From: an uncultured bacterium
Lineage (GTDB): Bacteria; Armatimonadota; UBA5829; DSUL01
Length of the DNA: 5,936 nucleotides
Direction of reading: 5' to 3'
Assembly: GCA_937967775.1 (NCBI GenBank)
Contig: CALCJH010000175.1
Location: 1 to 5,936 of the forward strand
A program made the translations under genes and the position numbers. The stretch's first letter is position 1. Every line of letters starts with the position of its first letter. The notes beneath the pieces were generated by a model that was not told the origin of the DNA, ran no database searches, and saw nothing but the letters and a program-made list of their open reading frames with translations. Shown piece by piece: positions 1 to 5,609 of the stretch.

Positions 1-39
1 GACCAGCGCCAGCGAGCAGAGCCAGAACCACTTACCCAT
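1..39 (-). CDS. N-terminus of an exported protein (partial, runs off left edge)
   Basis: Only the first 13 codons are inside the window, reading MGKWFWLCSLALV. The short basic start followed by a hydrophobic run is the beginning of a signal peptide or N-terminal membrane anchor, so the product is probably exported. The start is well supported because an AAGGAGG Shine-Dalgarno lies 8 bases upstream. The gene follows the binding-module protein gene on the same strand after a 168-base gap, so it may be the third member of the same polysaccharide-related unit or may have its own promoter. The mature protein lies outside the window and its function cannot be stated. Confidence 0.75.
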   Translation of the reverse strand, partial: MGKWFWLCSLALV

Positions 40-207
40 CTGTCTTTCCTCCTTGTCTCGTTGAGACTAGCAGCTTCCCGAGTGCTTCAGCGCTCCGGAA
101 TGCCTGCTTCGGCTGTTCCGGCGAGCACGTCGCCGATCTTCCCGGGGAGCGCACCGCGCCCTGTGTTGTTGACCACGGCGCGCTTCCCCAAGCCTTTCTG
201 ACGGTCA
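40..207 (-). other. Intergenic stretch with two small inverted repeats
   Basis: This gap separates the binding-module gene from the left-edge gene. Two inverted repeats are visible. GTCTC/GAGAC with a three-base loop (55-67) sits directly upstream of the Shine-Dalgarno. CCGGAA/TTCCGG (95-121) has an inner GCC/GGC pairing and a six-base loop. Neither is followed by a T-run on the minus strand, so they are not convincing intrinsic terminators; they could be processing or attenuation structures. I see no convincing -35/-10 pair, which fits read-through from the upstream gene. Short reading frames exist here but are not supported as genes. Confidence 0.45.
48..54 (-). promoter_or_regulatory. Strong Shine-Dalgarno for the left-edge gene
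   Basis: On the minus strand the sequence reads AAGGAGG, with 8 bases before the ATG at 39-37. This is the best ribosome binding site in the window and is the main evidence that the short left-edge reading frame is a real gene. Confidence 0.8.
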
Positions 208-1887
208 TCAGGGCATGGCGGTCATCTTCACCACCACGTCGTCAATCATCACCGCCTGAAGCTGCCCGGGCGGCGGCGCAGGCTGATGATCCACGTTCCG
301 GATGACGAAACTCCCCTCGGAGGCGCCGACCGGGGCCACGACAGGCACCGTGAACTGCTGCCACGTGGTTGCCGCCGCGACAGGCACTTCCACCGCGGGG
401 AGGATCTCGTTGCCGTCCGCATCGAACCAGTGCACTTCCATAGCCACGTTGCCGACGTGGTTGACCTCCTTCAGGATGTAGGCGCTGAAGGAGTAAGAGG
501 CGCCGGGCACGATGTTGCGGACCCTCTGGCCTACAAAAACCTGGTCGTAGTCATCCCAGGCATAGAACGCCATGCCCCAGTTCCCCGAACGGGCCGCCCA
601 GCGCTCCGGGGCAACGCTCTGCGGTGAGCGGTCCCAGTTCGCCGCGCCTTCTTCGAAGCCGGGATTCAGCAACAGGTTCCGCCCAATGCCTCCGCTGCCG
701 ATGTTGATGATGCTGAAGTCCGTGACGCGCCGGGTATACAGTACGGGGTGACGCTTTCCGCCGGCTCCCGGCTCCAGCCAGAGGACACCTGTAGCAGCGA
801 CCGTGTCTCCGATGGCCGGATAGTCATCCGGGCTGCCCGGATAGGGAACCCTGACACCTGTGTGTCCAGCCTCGCCCGGTACGTTCGCCCCGTCGTCCAC
901 GTACACGAAGCTCTTGTCAGGAGCCGTGCCGCTGACATTTCCGACAAGCCGGACGATCTGCCCGGACGGGTTCGGAGGGAGCACCATAGACTTGGATGTC
1001 ATCCCGATCTGCCTGGGCCACGGCCCGTCCCAGTTGATGGGGACGATATCTATGGCGTTCAGTCGTTTTTCGCCGTTCACCGTCTGCACAGTGCCAAGCA
1101 CGTGCAGCATGACACCCGGCCGGACCGCAACCGGCACGCCGTTGCTGATAATGGGATTTGCCGAAACCACCCGGCACGTACCCTCGCGGCCGTATCCTGT
1201 CACATAGCAGTCCGTCTGGGTCGCGTCGCTGCCGTTGTCCTTCACCACCACCGGCCACTTCAACCAGACCAGAGTGTTGTCCGGCAACCCGTTGACCTCG
1301 CCCGGCGTCACCCGCGGCGGGATGCCGTCCGTCTCCAGCCAGGCGTCATCGAACTTGGCGCTTCCGCTGGCCGGCGCTGATGGAGCTCCGTCCACCCAGA
1401 GCATCGCGCGCACCCGGATGGCCTGGGGAGGAGCCACCACGGACACCTCCTGCAAGCGCCACCCGTGCGGTCCCATGATGGATGAGCTCTCCGCCGTGGA
1501 GATGGCCATCGAGCCACCTTCCTGGTTCGGGTAATAGAACTCCAGCTTCACCTTTGTGGAGCCATTGAACCCGGGGAACCCACCGGTCCAGGCCCGGAAG
1601 GTGACGATCCGGCCGGGAACGCAGGGCGCACTCTGTCCCCAGAATGCCCACTGCCCGGGCTGCCACTGGCCGATGACAGCCACCCAGTCGTTCTCGGGCC
1701 CGGACCATGGCTTCAGCCAGCCGTCAATACCATCGCCAGAGCGATACTTCGCCCAGCCGGCGGCCAGCCCGTCCTCCACCGGATCCACCTCGAAGCTGGG
1801 GTTCAGCAACAGGTTCTCAGCCGCCACCGGCAGCGAGACTGCCAGCGCCAGCAGCGTCATCCTGATGAGCCCTTTGCAGCTCCTCAT
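208..1887 (-). CDS. Secreted protein with two carbohydrate-binding-like domains and central OB-fold-like modules
   Basis: Predicted 559-residue exported protein with no recognisable catalytic domain. An N-terminal signal peptide (hydrophobic TLLALAVSLPVAA, likely cleaved before E-N-L-L-L-N) leads into a jelly-roll, CBM-like domain (about residues 25-190) opening with NLLLNPSFE. Next come two beta-rich OB-fold-like segments (about 195-295 and 300-400), the second with F-V-Y-V-D-D-G and G-D-T-V-A-A-T-G-V signatures. A second CBM-like domain (about 405-559) opens with NLLLNPGFE and ends in I-D-D-V-V-V. The two CBM openings also match in DNA: about 15 bases are identical near 665-679 and 1801-1815, suggesting internal duplication. 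An ATG at 1893 is possible, but the Shine-Dalgarno is only 3 bases from it and 9 bases from the ATG at 1887, so the latter is preferred. The gene follows the hydrolase after about 50 bases and is probably co-transcribed; it may bind the hydrolase's substrate or anchor to the cell surface (inference). Confidence 0.85.
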   Translation of the reverse strand: MRSCKGLIRMTLLALAVSLPVAAENLLLNPSFEVDPVEDGLAAGWAKYRSGDGIDGWLKPWSGPENDWVAVIGQWQPGQWAFWGQSAPCVPGRIVTFRAWTGGFPGFNGSTKVKLEFYYPNQEGGSMAISTAESSSIMGPHGWRLQEVSVVAPPQAIRVRAMLWVDGAPSAPASGSAKFDDAWLETDGIPPRVTPGEVNGLPDNTLVWLKWPVVVKDNGSDATQTDCYVTGYGREGTCRVVSANPIISNGVPVAVRPGVMLHVLGTVQTVNGEKRLNAIDIVPINWDGPWPRQIGMTSKSMVLPPNPSGQIVRLVGNVSGTAPDKSFVYVDDGANVPGEAGHTGVRVPYPGSPDDYPAIGDTVAATGVLWLEPGAGGKRHPVLYTRRVTDFSIINIGSGGIGRNLLLNPGFEEGAANWDRSPQSVAPERWAARSGNWGMAFYAWDDYDQVFVGQRVRNIVPGASYSFSAYILKEVNHVGNVAMEVHWFDADGNEILPAVEVPVAAATTWQQFTVPVVAPVGASEGSFVIRNVDHQPAPPPGQLQAVMIDDVVVKMTAMP

Positions 1888-1896
1888 CAGCATCCT

Positions 1897-1902
1897 CTCC
1901 TT
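1897..1902 (-). promoter_or_regulatory. Shine-Dalgarno deciding the start of the binding-module gene
   Basis: The minus strand reads AAGGAG here. Two in-frame ATGs follow, at 1893-1891 (spacing 3) and 1887-1885 (spacing 9). Only the second has normal spacing, so translation probably starts there and the protein begins MRSCKG. Confidence 0.6.
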
Positions 1903-1943
1903 TCCGCGCGGCGCGCATCCGCCAGGGCTTCAACGCACCGAGC

Positions 1944-4730
1944 CTACTGCACTACCTCTATGTCCCACGGGGACCGGATGCGCAGCACAGGTTGGGAACC
2001 CTGCACTGTATCCCGGCGCCCCGCGACGCCCGTCACGATCACAAATGCTCCGGGCGCCGGTTTCGGAAGAGACGGTGCGATGACCGCCAACTCCCGTCCC
2101 GAACCGTCCCAAAGACGGAATCCATCCTGTTCAAGGCCAGACACCTGACCCCAGGTGCGAACCCGCAGTCCCAGGGGGTCGGGACGGGTCTCGCCTATAC
2201 CGGCGGCGCTCATCCCGACCGGCTTGAGAGGCATCACCCTGCTCTGTTGGGAGACATCTGTCGCGAAAACCGCCGGCTCCCCATCTGCGCTCCCCACCGT
2301 TCCACGGATTGAAATGCGGTCCCCGGGAGTGAAGCTGCCTCCCGGCTGAACCCGTATCCCAGACGCGCGATCCGGCCGGGCAGCGTAGAAAAACGATCCG
2401 AAATCGTCCGTTACGATAAGGTTTTCGAGCGCCACGGAGACTCCGGAAGGAAGGTTGCGCACACAACCAGGATTGGAGAGTGGTACGGCCGGGGCGTCCG
2501 GGTGCGCGCCGGTGAACGCCACACCGTCAACCCAGACCGACCCGGGTTCCTGCAGCAGGAATGCCAGGCGCCCTGCGCACGGTCTGCGGATGCCGTAGAA
2601 AGCCCGGAGCGGCACAGAAACAACCTGCCAGTCTGTGCCAATGCGTCCCTGCGACAGGTGCTCCTCCGTCAAAGGAACTGCAGCCTCCCGTCCATTGCAG
2701 TCCCGCAGCACCAACGTTAGGCGCTCCCCGCCCTGTTGCCCTCGGATAAAAAAGAGCAGGAGGTCGGCGTAGGTCAGATCTAGCGCTCCCAGACAGATTC
2801 CCGCTCCGCCTCCGGGCAAGCCGGCCGTTATCCGGGCAACGCGGCCGCCCGGCAGTTGGCCCTTGCTCCCGGAATCCTCATAGGAAAGGAATCCTGTTCC
2901 CCATTCGCTCTCGCAACCGGATCCCCAGACGCCTGGAGGCGCGGACTCGAAATCCTCAAGGGTAGCTTGCCGCCTGCTGACGAAACCGGTCAGCGCCAGC
3001 GCACGCCGGAGGGCGGGGATTCGCATCGTCGCTCGCCAGATGCTGCCGCTCCGGTAGTTCTCGATGCTCAGGAATATGGCGCCTAGGTCTATCCCGATTA
3101 CATCATCCGCCCACCAGTTCCGGTCCACATTGAAGGCATCCGAAAAACCGTAACGCCCCCAGATGCGATGTCCATAGGTCTGCGCCATCCAACGCAGCGC
3201 AGGGATGCAGACTTCCGGAGCGAAAGCCACGGAACCGCCAGGAGCGTGCGGCAGGACAGTCCCGTCCAGAAGCCAGGTACCGTGCGGTTCCGGTAGCCAG
3301 GGAAGCGCCTCGCCGTAGTCCCGGTATCCGTCCGGTCCATCTCCGGCGGTCAGCCCCCAGCAATGCTCGGAATACGTCTGATACAGCGGGGGCGAAAATC
3401 CGGCAGAGGCCGAGTGATCGATGCAATACTGCCTGTTGGAGAGGGTGTGATTCCGGGTGCTCTCATAATATGTCAGGTTTGCAGTGTGAGCATCGCGCCG
3501 GAATCGCATATCCAGAAACAGCTGCGGATACTGGTGCACAAAGAGCACAGGATAGAAAAATCGCCGATAAGACCGCTCATCGGGGCGGGTGGCCAGATTA
3601 TCCCTGAAGTTCCGGCTGAACGCGTCCCAGACAGTCGGCGGAAGCGGATGCGTCGGCGACCCGATGGCCAGCAGGTCCATCATCCAGTATTCGCTGTAGA
3701 CGGTGCTGCCCGGATGCAGGACGGGCCACTGGACGGCGTGGTACAGAGCCTCCGCCGCCTGCCGGATGGAAGCGTCTCCGTAGCGATCTTCGAACCAAGA
3801 CCCGGCGAACAGGGCGCCGTAGAGAAGGATCGCAGTGTCAATCGTGGAGTATTCCGTTCCCGGCGATGGCTGTCCTGTTCGTGTATCCAGGAAATGGGGG
3901 AAGAATCCGTGCTGCCGGGGAACCTTCGTTGCCAGCGTGTCCAGGGTCAGCAGGATCCGCTGGCGAGCCTCCTCCCGTAAGATCCAGCCCCGCCCTTCGG
4001 CCACACAGATTGCTGCCAGCCCGAACCCCACGGATGCGATGCTGGAATGCTGGTAGCGGTCTTGCCGGAAGTTGCCTGCGCGGTCCTTGATCAGGCCGAG
4101 CGGACCGGCCTCTCCCCAGAAGAAACGGAAGGCCCTTCTCTGGAGCTCTTCCAGCAGCGCGTCGTCGGATGCCGGGAGAGGTCCCAGATCTTCCAGCACA
4201 ACATCGTCGCAGTAGGCCGCTCCTCCGTGGGGGCTGGAGCCGGCACCCACCGCGTAGACCACCCGACCCGTGACTGTTCCGGGTGGCGAAACCGCAGCGA
4301 CAAGATACTCCTCGAAGCCGCTGTTCGAAGAGCGCAGGCGGAGACTCTCTCGCTGAAGCAACCGGACACCACTCTCTGCATAGAACTCGAGCTTCACACA
4401 GGCGTAGCTGGAGCCGGAAAGAGCATCCGAAGGAGGGCTGTAGAGCCAGGCGGTAAGACGATACTCCCGGCCCGAGGTGGCCGGGAAGTCCTGATAATAT
4501 CCGTACTCCTGATGGTCACCTCCCGTCCACCGCTTCGCCGACCATCCTCCAGAGCGCTTGAAAGCAGAAGAGCGTTCTCCGGTCAGGTCCGGACCATACT
4601 CCGTCCAGTAGAGGGGATCCGAAGGCGTGCCGCCGTCTCCGGTCTCGAACCCGGCGTTGACCAGCAGGGCGGCGGCTAGAGGTCCGCACGGCGCTGCTGC
4701 CAGTATGGCCGCCAGCAGAATGCGCCACAT
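1944..4730 (-). CDS. Secreted glucoamylase-family (PF10091, GH144-like) glycoside hydrolase with accessory domains
   Basis: Predicted 928-residue exported glycosidase. Domains from the chosen ATG: signal peptide (1 to about 20, MWRILLAAILAAAP...); CBM-like jelly roll (about 21-183, opening LLVNAGFETG and ending Y-C-D-D-V-V-L-E); an (alpha/alpha)6-type catalytic core (about 190-580); a second jelly roll (about 590-742, starting T-L-E-D-F-E); and two OB-fold-like modules (about 745-835 and 840-928). The core has PF10091 landmarks in order: RRAFRFFWGE, SIASVGFGLAA, STIDTAIL, LLAIGSPTHPL, FVHQYPQLFLD, WGLTAGDGPDGY, FAPE-C-IPALRWM, NWWADDVIGIDLG and SIENYRSG. GH144 members act on beta-1,2-glucan, but this wider family has unassigned relatives, so substrate is uncertain; acidic residues D298, E347, D464 and E505 are only candidates for catalysis. 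The frame stays open upstream to a GTG at 4805, but the signal peptide fixes the start near 4730 (GTG 4739 is an alternative). No good Shine-Dalgarno lies just before it. A CelR/CebR-type operator lies upstream. Confidence 0.9.
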   Translation of the reverse strand: MWRILLAAILAAAPCGPLAAALLVNAGFETGDGGTPSDPLYWTEYGPDLTGERSSAFKRSGGWSAKRWTGGDHQEYGYYQDFPATSGREYRLTAWLYSPPSDALSGSSYACVKLEFYAESGVRLLQRESLRLRSSNSGFEEYLVAAVSPPGTVTGRVVYAVGAGSSPHGGAAYCDDVVLEDLGPLPASDDALLEELQRRAFRFFWGEAGPLGLIKDRAGNFRQDRYQHSSIASVGFGLAAICVAEGRGWILREEARQRILLTLDTLATKVPRQHGFFPHFLDTRTGQPSPGTEYSTIDTAILLYGALFAGSWFEDRYGDASIRQAAEALYHAVQWPVLHPGSTVYSEYWMMDLLAIGSPTHPLPPTVWDAFSRNFRDNLATRPDERSYRRFFYPVLFVHQYPQLFLDMRFRRDAHTANLTYYESTRNHTLSNRQYCIDHSASAGFSPPLYQTYSEHCWGLTAGDGPDGYRDYGEALPWLPEPHGTWLLDGTVLPHAPGGSVAFAPEVCIPALRWMAQTYGHRIWGRYGFSDAFNVDRNWWADDVIGIDLGAIFLSIENYRSGSIWRATMRIPALRRALALTGFVSRRQATLEDFESAPPGVWGSGCESEWGTGFLSYEDSGSKGQLPGGRVARITAGLPGGGAGICLGALDLTYADLLLFFIRGQQGGERLTLVLRDCNGREAAVPLTEEHLSQGRIGTDWQVVSVPLRAFYGIRRPCAGRLAFLLQEPGSVWVDGVAFTGAHPDAPAVPLSNPGCVRNLPSGVSVALENLIVTDDFGSFFYAARPDRASGIRVQPGGSFTPGDRISIRGTVGSADGEPAVFATDVSQQSRVMPLKPVGMSAAGIGETRPDPLGLRVRTWGQVSGLEQDGFRLWDGSGRELAVIAPSLPKPAPGAFVIVTGVAGRRDTVQGSQPVLRIRSPWDIEVVQ

Positions 4731-4775
4731 CGCTTCCACGGCCGTAGAGCGCGGCTCACGGCCTTCTCCTTCTCT

Positions 4776-4797
4776 GCTCCCACACCTGTGTGGGAGC
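4776..4797 (-). repeat. Overlapping inverted repeat adding a third half-site to the operator
   Basis: GCTCCCACAC (4776-4785) is the exact reverse complement of GTGTGGGAGC (4788-4797), with a 2-base spacer. It shares its right arm with the operator palindrome, giving three half-sites in alternating orientation. GCTCCCACA recurs at 4776 and 4798, 22 bases apart, about two helical turns. If transcription starts near 4804, the leader RNA would fold a roughly 9-bp hairpin just 5' of a purine-rich AAGGAG. It may act as an auxiliary operator, an RNA structure, or both. Confidence 0.7.
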
Positions 4798-4806
4798 GCT
4801 CCCACA
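4789..4806. promoter_or_regulatory. CelR/CebR-type LacI-family operator
   Basis: TGTGGGAGCGCTCCCACA is a perfect 18-base palindrome. Its central 14 bases, TGGGAGCGCTCCCA (4791-4804), are identical to the operator described for the cellobiose-responsive LacI-family repressors CelR of Thermobifida and CebR of Streptomyces. It lies 4 bases downstream of the proposed -10 box of the hydrolase gene, so a bound dimer would cover the start point and block initiation. No repressor gene is in the window. LacI-family relatives can share this core yet respond to other sugars, so the inducer is not certain. Confidence 0.8.
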
Positions 4807-4810
4807 AGTC

Positions 4811-4839
4811 AGGCTACCACATCCCTCGCCGCCGTGCAA
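4811..4839 (-). promoter_or_regulatory. Candidate promoter of the hydrolase transcription unit
   Basis: On the minus strand TTGCAC (4839-4834) and TAGCCT (4816-4811) are separated by 17 bases, a sigma-70-like arrangement with weak hexamers. Just upstream (4843-4866) is an A/T-rich island with CTTTTT and AAAAAG arms, which could act as an UP-like element. The main support is position: the expected start, around 4804, falls inside the operator palindrome. The hexamers alone would not be persuasive. Confidence 0.4.
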
Positions 4840-4858
4840 GACCTTTTTCAGTGGGATT

Positions 4859-5197
4859 TCAAAAAGTTTCAAGGACAGTTATCGTCGGTTGTGCCCCACC
4901 GGGGAGCCCCAGGCATTCCACTGCCTCCGTCACTTTAGCCAGCGGAACCGCATCCTCCGGCACCACCCGCTCCCGGACAAGTTGCACGGCCGTCTGGAAG
5001 TCGTTCTGCCCTGCCGCATCAGCCGTGAAGTATACCAGAGCGTCCAGCCCGGCCATTGCCGCGGCGACGATCTGCAGGATGGTCATCAACAGGCGGTTCC
5101 CGCCGAAGGACCCATAGCCCAGAACCCAGTGTGGATGGCTACAGGAACCGTTTCGGTAGCCAGGCGCCCGTTTTCCAGCCTGGCCGGCGCCGTTCAT
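4859..5197 (-). CDS. Hypothetical 112-residue protein
   Basis: I do not recognise this protein. Starting at MNGAGQAGKR it has a glycine/basic N-terminal third (including W-V-L-G-Y-G-S-F-G-G-N-R) without clear structure. A hydrophobic helix-like segment follows (about residues 38-57, MTILQIVAAAMAGLDALVYF), then an amphipathic C-terminal part (about 66-112) with FQTAVQLVRERV and LAKVTEAVECLG. The hydrophobic segment is short and carries an aspartate, so an amphipathic or buried helix is as likely as a membrane span. Support for reality: a GGAGGG Shine-Dalgarno 5 bases before the ATG and strongly GC-biased third codon positions from about residue 30 onward. The reading frame extends further upstream to 5380, but that extension is arginine-rich, lacks a ribosome site and crosses the tRNA promoter. 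A shorter start (ATG 5086) would keep only the best coding part. The hydrolase operator follows, so the two genes are probably separately controlled. Confidence 0.55.
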   Translation of the reverse strand: MNGAGQAGKRAPGYRNGSCSHPHWVLGYGSFGGNRLLMTILQIVAAAMAGLDALVYFTADAAGQNDFQTAVQLVRERVVPEDAVPLAKVTEAVECLGLPGGAQPTITVLETF

Positions 5198-5202
5198 CCC
5201 GG

Positions 5203-5208
5203 CCCTCC
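5203..5208 (-). promoter_or_regulatory. Shine-Dalgarno of the 112-residue protein
   Basis: The minus strand reads GGAGGG with 5 bases to the ATG at 5197-5195. This chooses the 112-residue start over the longer and shorter in-frame ATGs, neither of which has a comparable site. Confidence 0.5.
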
Positions 5209-5317
5209 GCAGATGCCCGGGATGCGGCAGGTTGCTCTTCCCGCTCTGTTCAAGACAGGAAAACCGCCTGAAACTACTTCGCACCAATGCAAGTAGCCTA
5301 CAGCTTCTTGACGGCGG

Positions 5318-5326
5318 TGCTATAAT
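5318..5326 (+). promoter_or_regulatory. Extended -10 promoter for the tRNA-Ala transcript
   Basis: TGCTATAAT contains a consensus -10 box, TATAAT (5321-5326), preceded by the TGN extended -10 motif. No good -35 lies at the right distance (TTGACG at 5308-5313 is too close), which is tolerable for an extended -10 promoter. Transcription would start near 5333 and reach the tRNA after a leader of about 127 bases. Confidence 0.65.
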
Positions 5327-5334
5327 AGCTCGTG

Positions 5335-5405
5335 GCGCTAATGAGCGATGCGCTGTTGTCGGAGTATGAGAGCGCTTCACTCATTCGTGTACGTCCGGTT
5401 AGCGC
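5335..5405 (+). other. Potentially structured leader upstream of tRNA-Ala
   Basis: Nested inverted repeats span most of this stretch. An outer stem GCGCTAA (5335-5341)/TTAGCGC (5399-5405) closes an inner ATGAG (5341-5345)/CTCAT (5380-5384) stem and a GCGCT (5350-5354)/AGCGC (5371-5375) stem. The outer and inner stems compete for one base only. A further small hairpin, CTTCC/GGAAG with loop GAAGAA, follows at 5410-5425. The segment could be a stable 5' leader removed by RNase P, a small RNA, or a decayed tRNA. Its length and acceptor-like outer stem recall a tRNA, but there is no T arm and no CCA. Confidence 0.35.
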
Positions 5406-5459
5406 GGTGCTTCCGAAGAAGGAAGAGATGCGCCTTGAGAAGGGCCGGACTGCTGGGGC

Positions 5460-5535
5460 GGGGCTGTGGCTCAGTTGGGAGAGCGCTTCCTTCGCACGGA
5501 AGAGGTCGGCGGTTCGAATCCGCTCAGCTCCACCA
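5460..5535 (+). tRNA. tRNA-Ala (anticodon CGC)
   Basis: A full 76-base cloverleaf can be drawn. The acceptor stem is GGGGCTG/CAGCTCC with a G3-U70 wobble, the classic alanine identity element. The D stem is GCTC/GAGC. The anticodon stem CTTCC/GGAAG encloses loop TTCGCAC, giving anticodon CGC, which reads GCG alanine codons. A five-base variable loop and a T stem GGCGG/CCGCT with loop TTCGAAT follow. The discriminator is A and the 3' CCA is encoded. It has its own upstream promoter and a hairpin terminator 8 bases downstream. It lies tail-to-tail with purK. No integrase or duplicated 3' end is seen, so nothing marks it as an occupied integration site. Confidence 0.95.
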
Positions 5536-5543
5536 TTTTGATC

Positions 5544-5572
5544 AGGCCCGGGTGCTTGTAGCGCCCGGGCCT
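5544..5572 (+). terminator. Intrinsic-type terminator, probably shared by tRNA-Ala and purK
   Basis: A 13-bp hairpin starts 8 bases after the tRNA. AGGCCCGGGTGCT pairs with AGCGCCCGGGCCT around a TGT loop, with a single U-G wobble. The plus-strand tail, TCTGTTTGG, is only moderately T-rich, and the minus-strand tail is poor in T. The very strong stem lies between convergent transcripts, so it most likely stops the tRNA transcript and may also protect or end the purK message. Confidence 0.75.
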
Positions 5573-5609
5573 CTGTTTGGTTGATGGCAGCGACTGCTGT
5601 GCTGGCAGC

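Noticed and set aside
32..208. 58-codon minus-strand frame whose ATG overlaps the stop of the binding-module gene, and a second open stretch at 87-206 (possible TTG or GTG starts)
   Set aside because: The first is rich in Arg/Ser/Pro with no family resemblance. The second has no ATG and no ribosome site. Neither can be supported over chance in GC-rich DNA.
3363..4679. Long plus-strand frames opposite the hydrolase gene (3363-3980, 4047-4679)
   Set aside because: They are antisense to a well-supported coding frame with clear family motifs; their arginine-rich, low-complexity translations are typical of shadows in GC-rich genes.
4731..4805. Possible longer start of the hydrolase at the GTG at 4805
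   Set aside because: It would begin inside the operator palindrome, lacks a ribosome site and puts 25 charged residues before an otherwise standard signal peptide.
5335..5405. A second, unannotated tRNA suggested by the 7-bp acceptor-like stem and 71-base span
   Set aside because: No T stem-loop, no normal D or anticodon arm and no CCA; kept only as a structured leader.
5460..5535. tRNA 3' end as an integration (att) site
   Set aside because: No integrase gene and no second copy of the tRNA 3' end is visible in the window.
5332..5541. Plus-strand frame running through the leader and the tRNA
   Set aside because: It reads across a complete tRNA gene and has no ribosome site.
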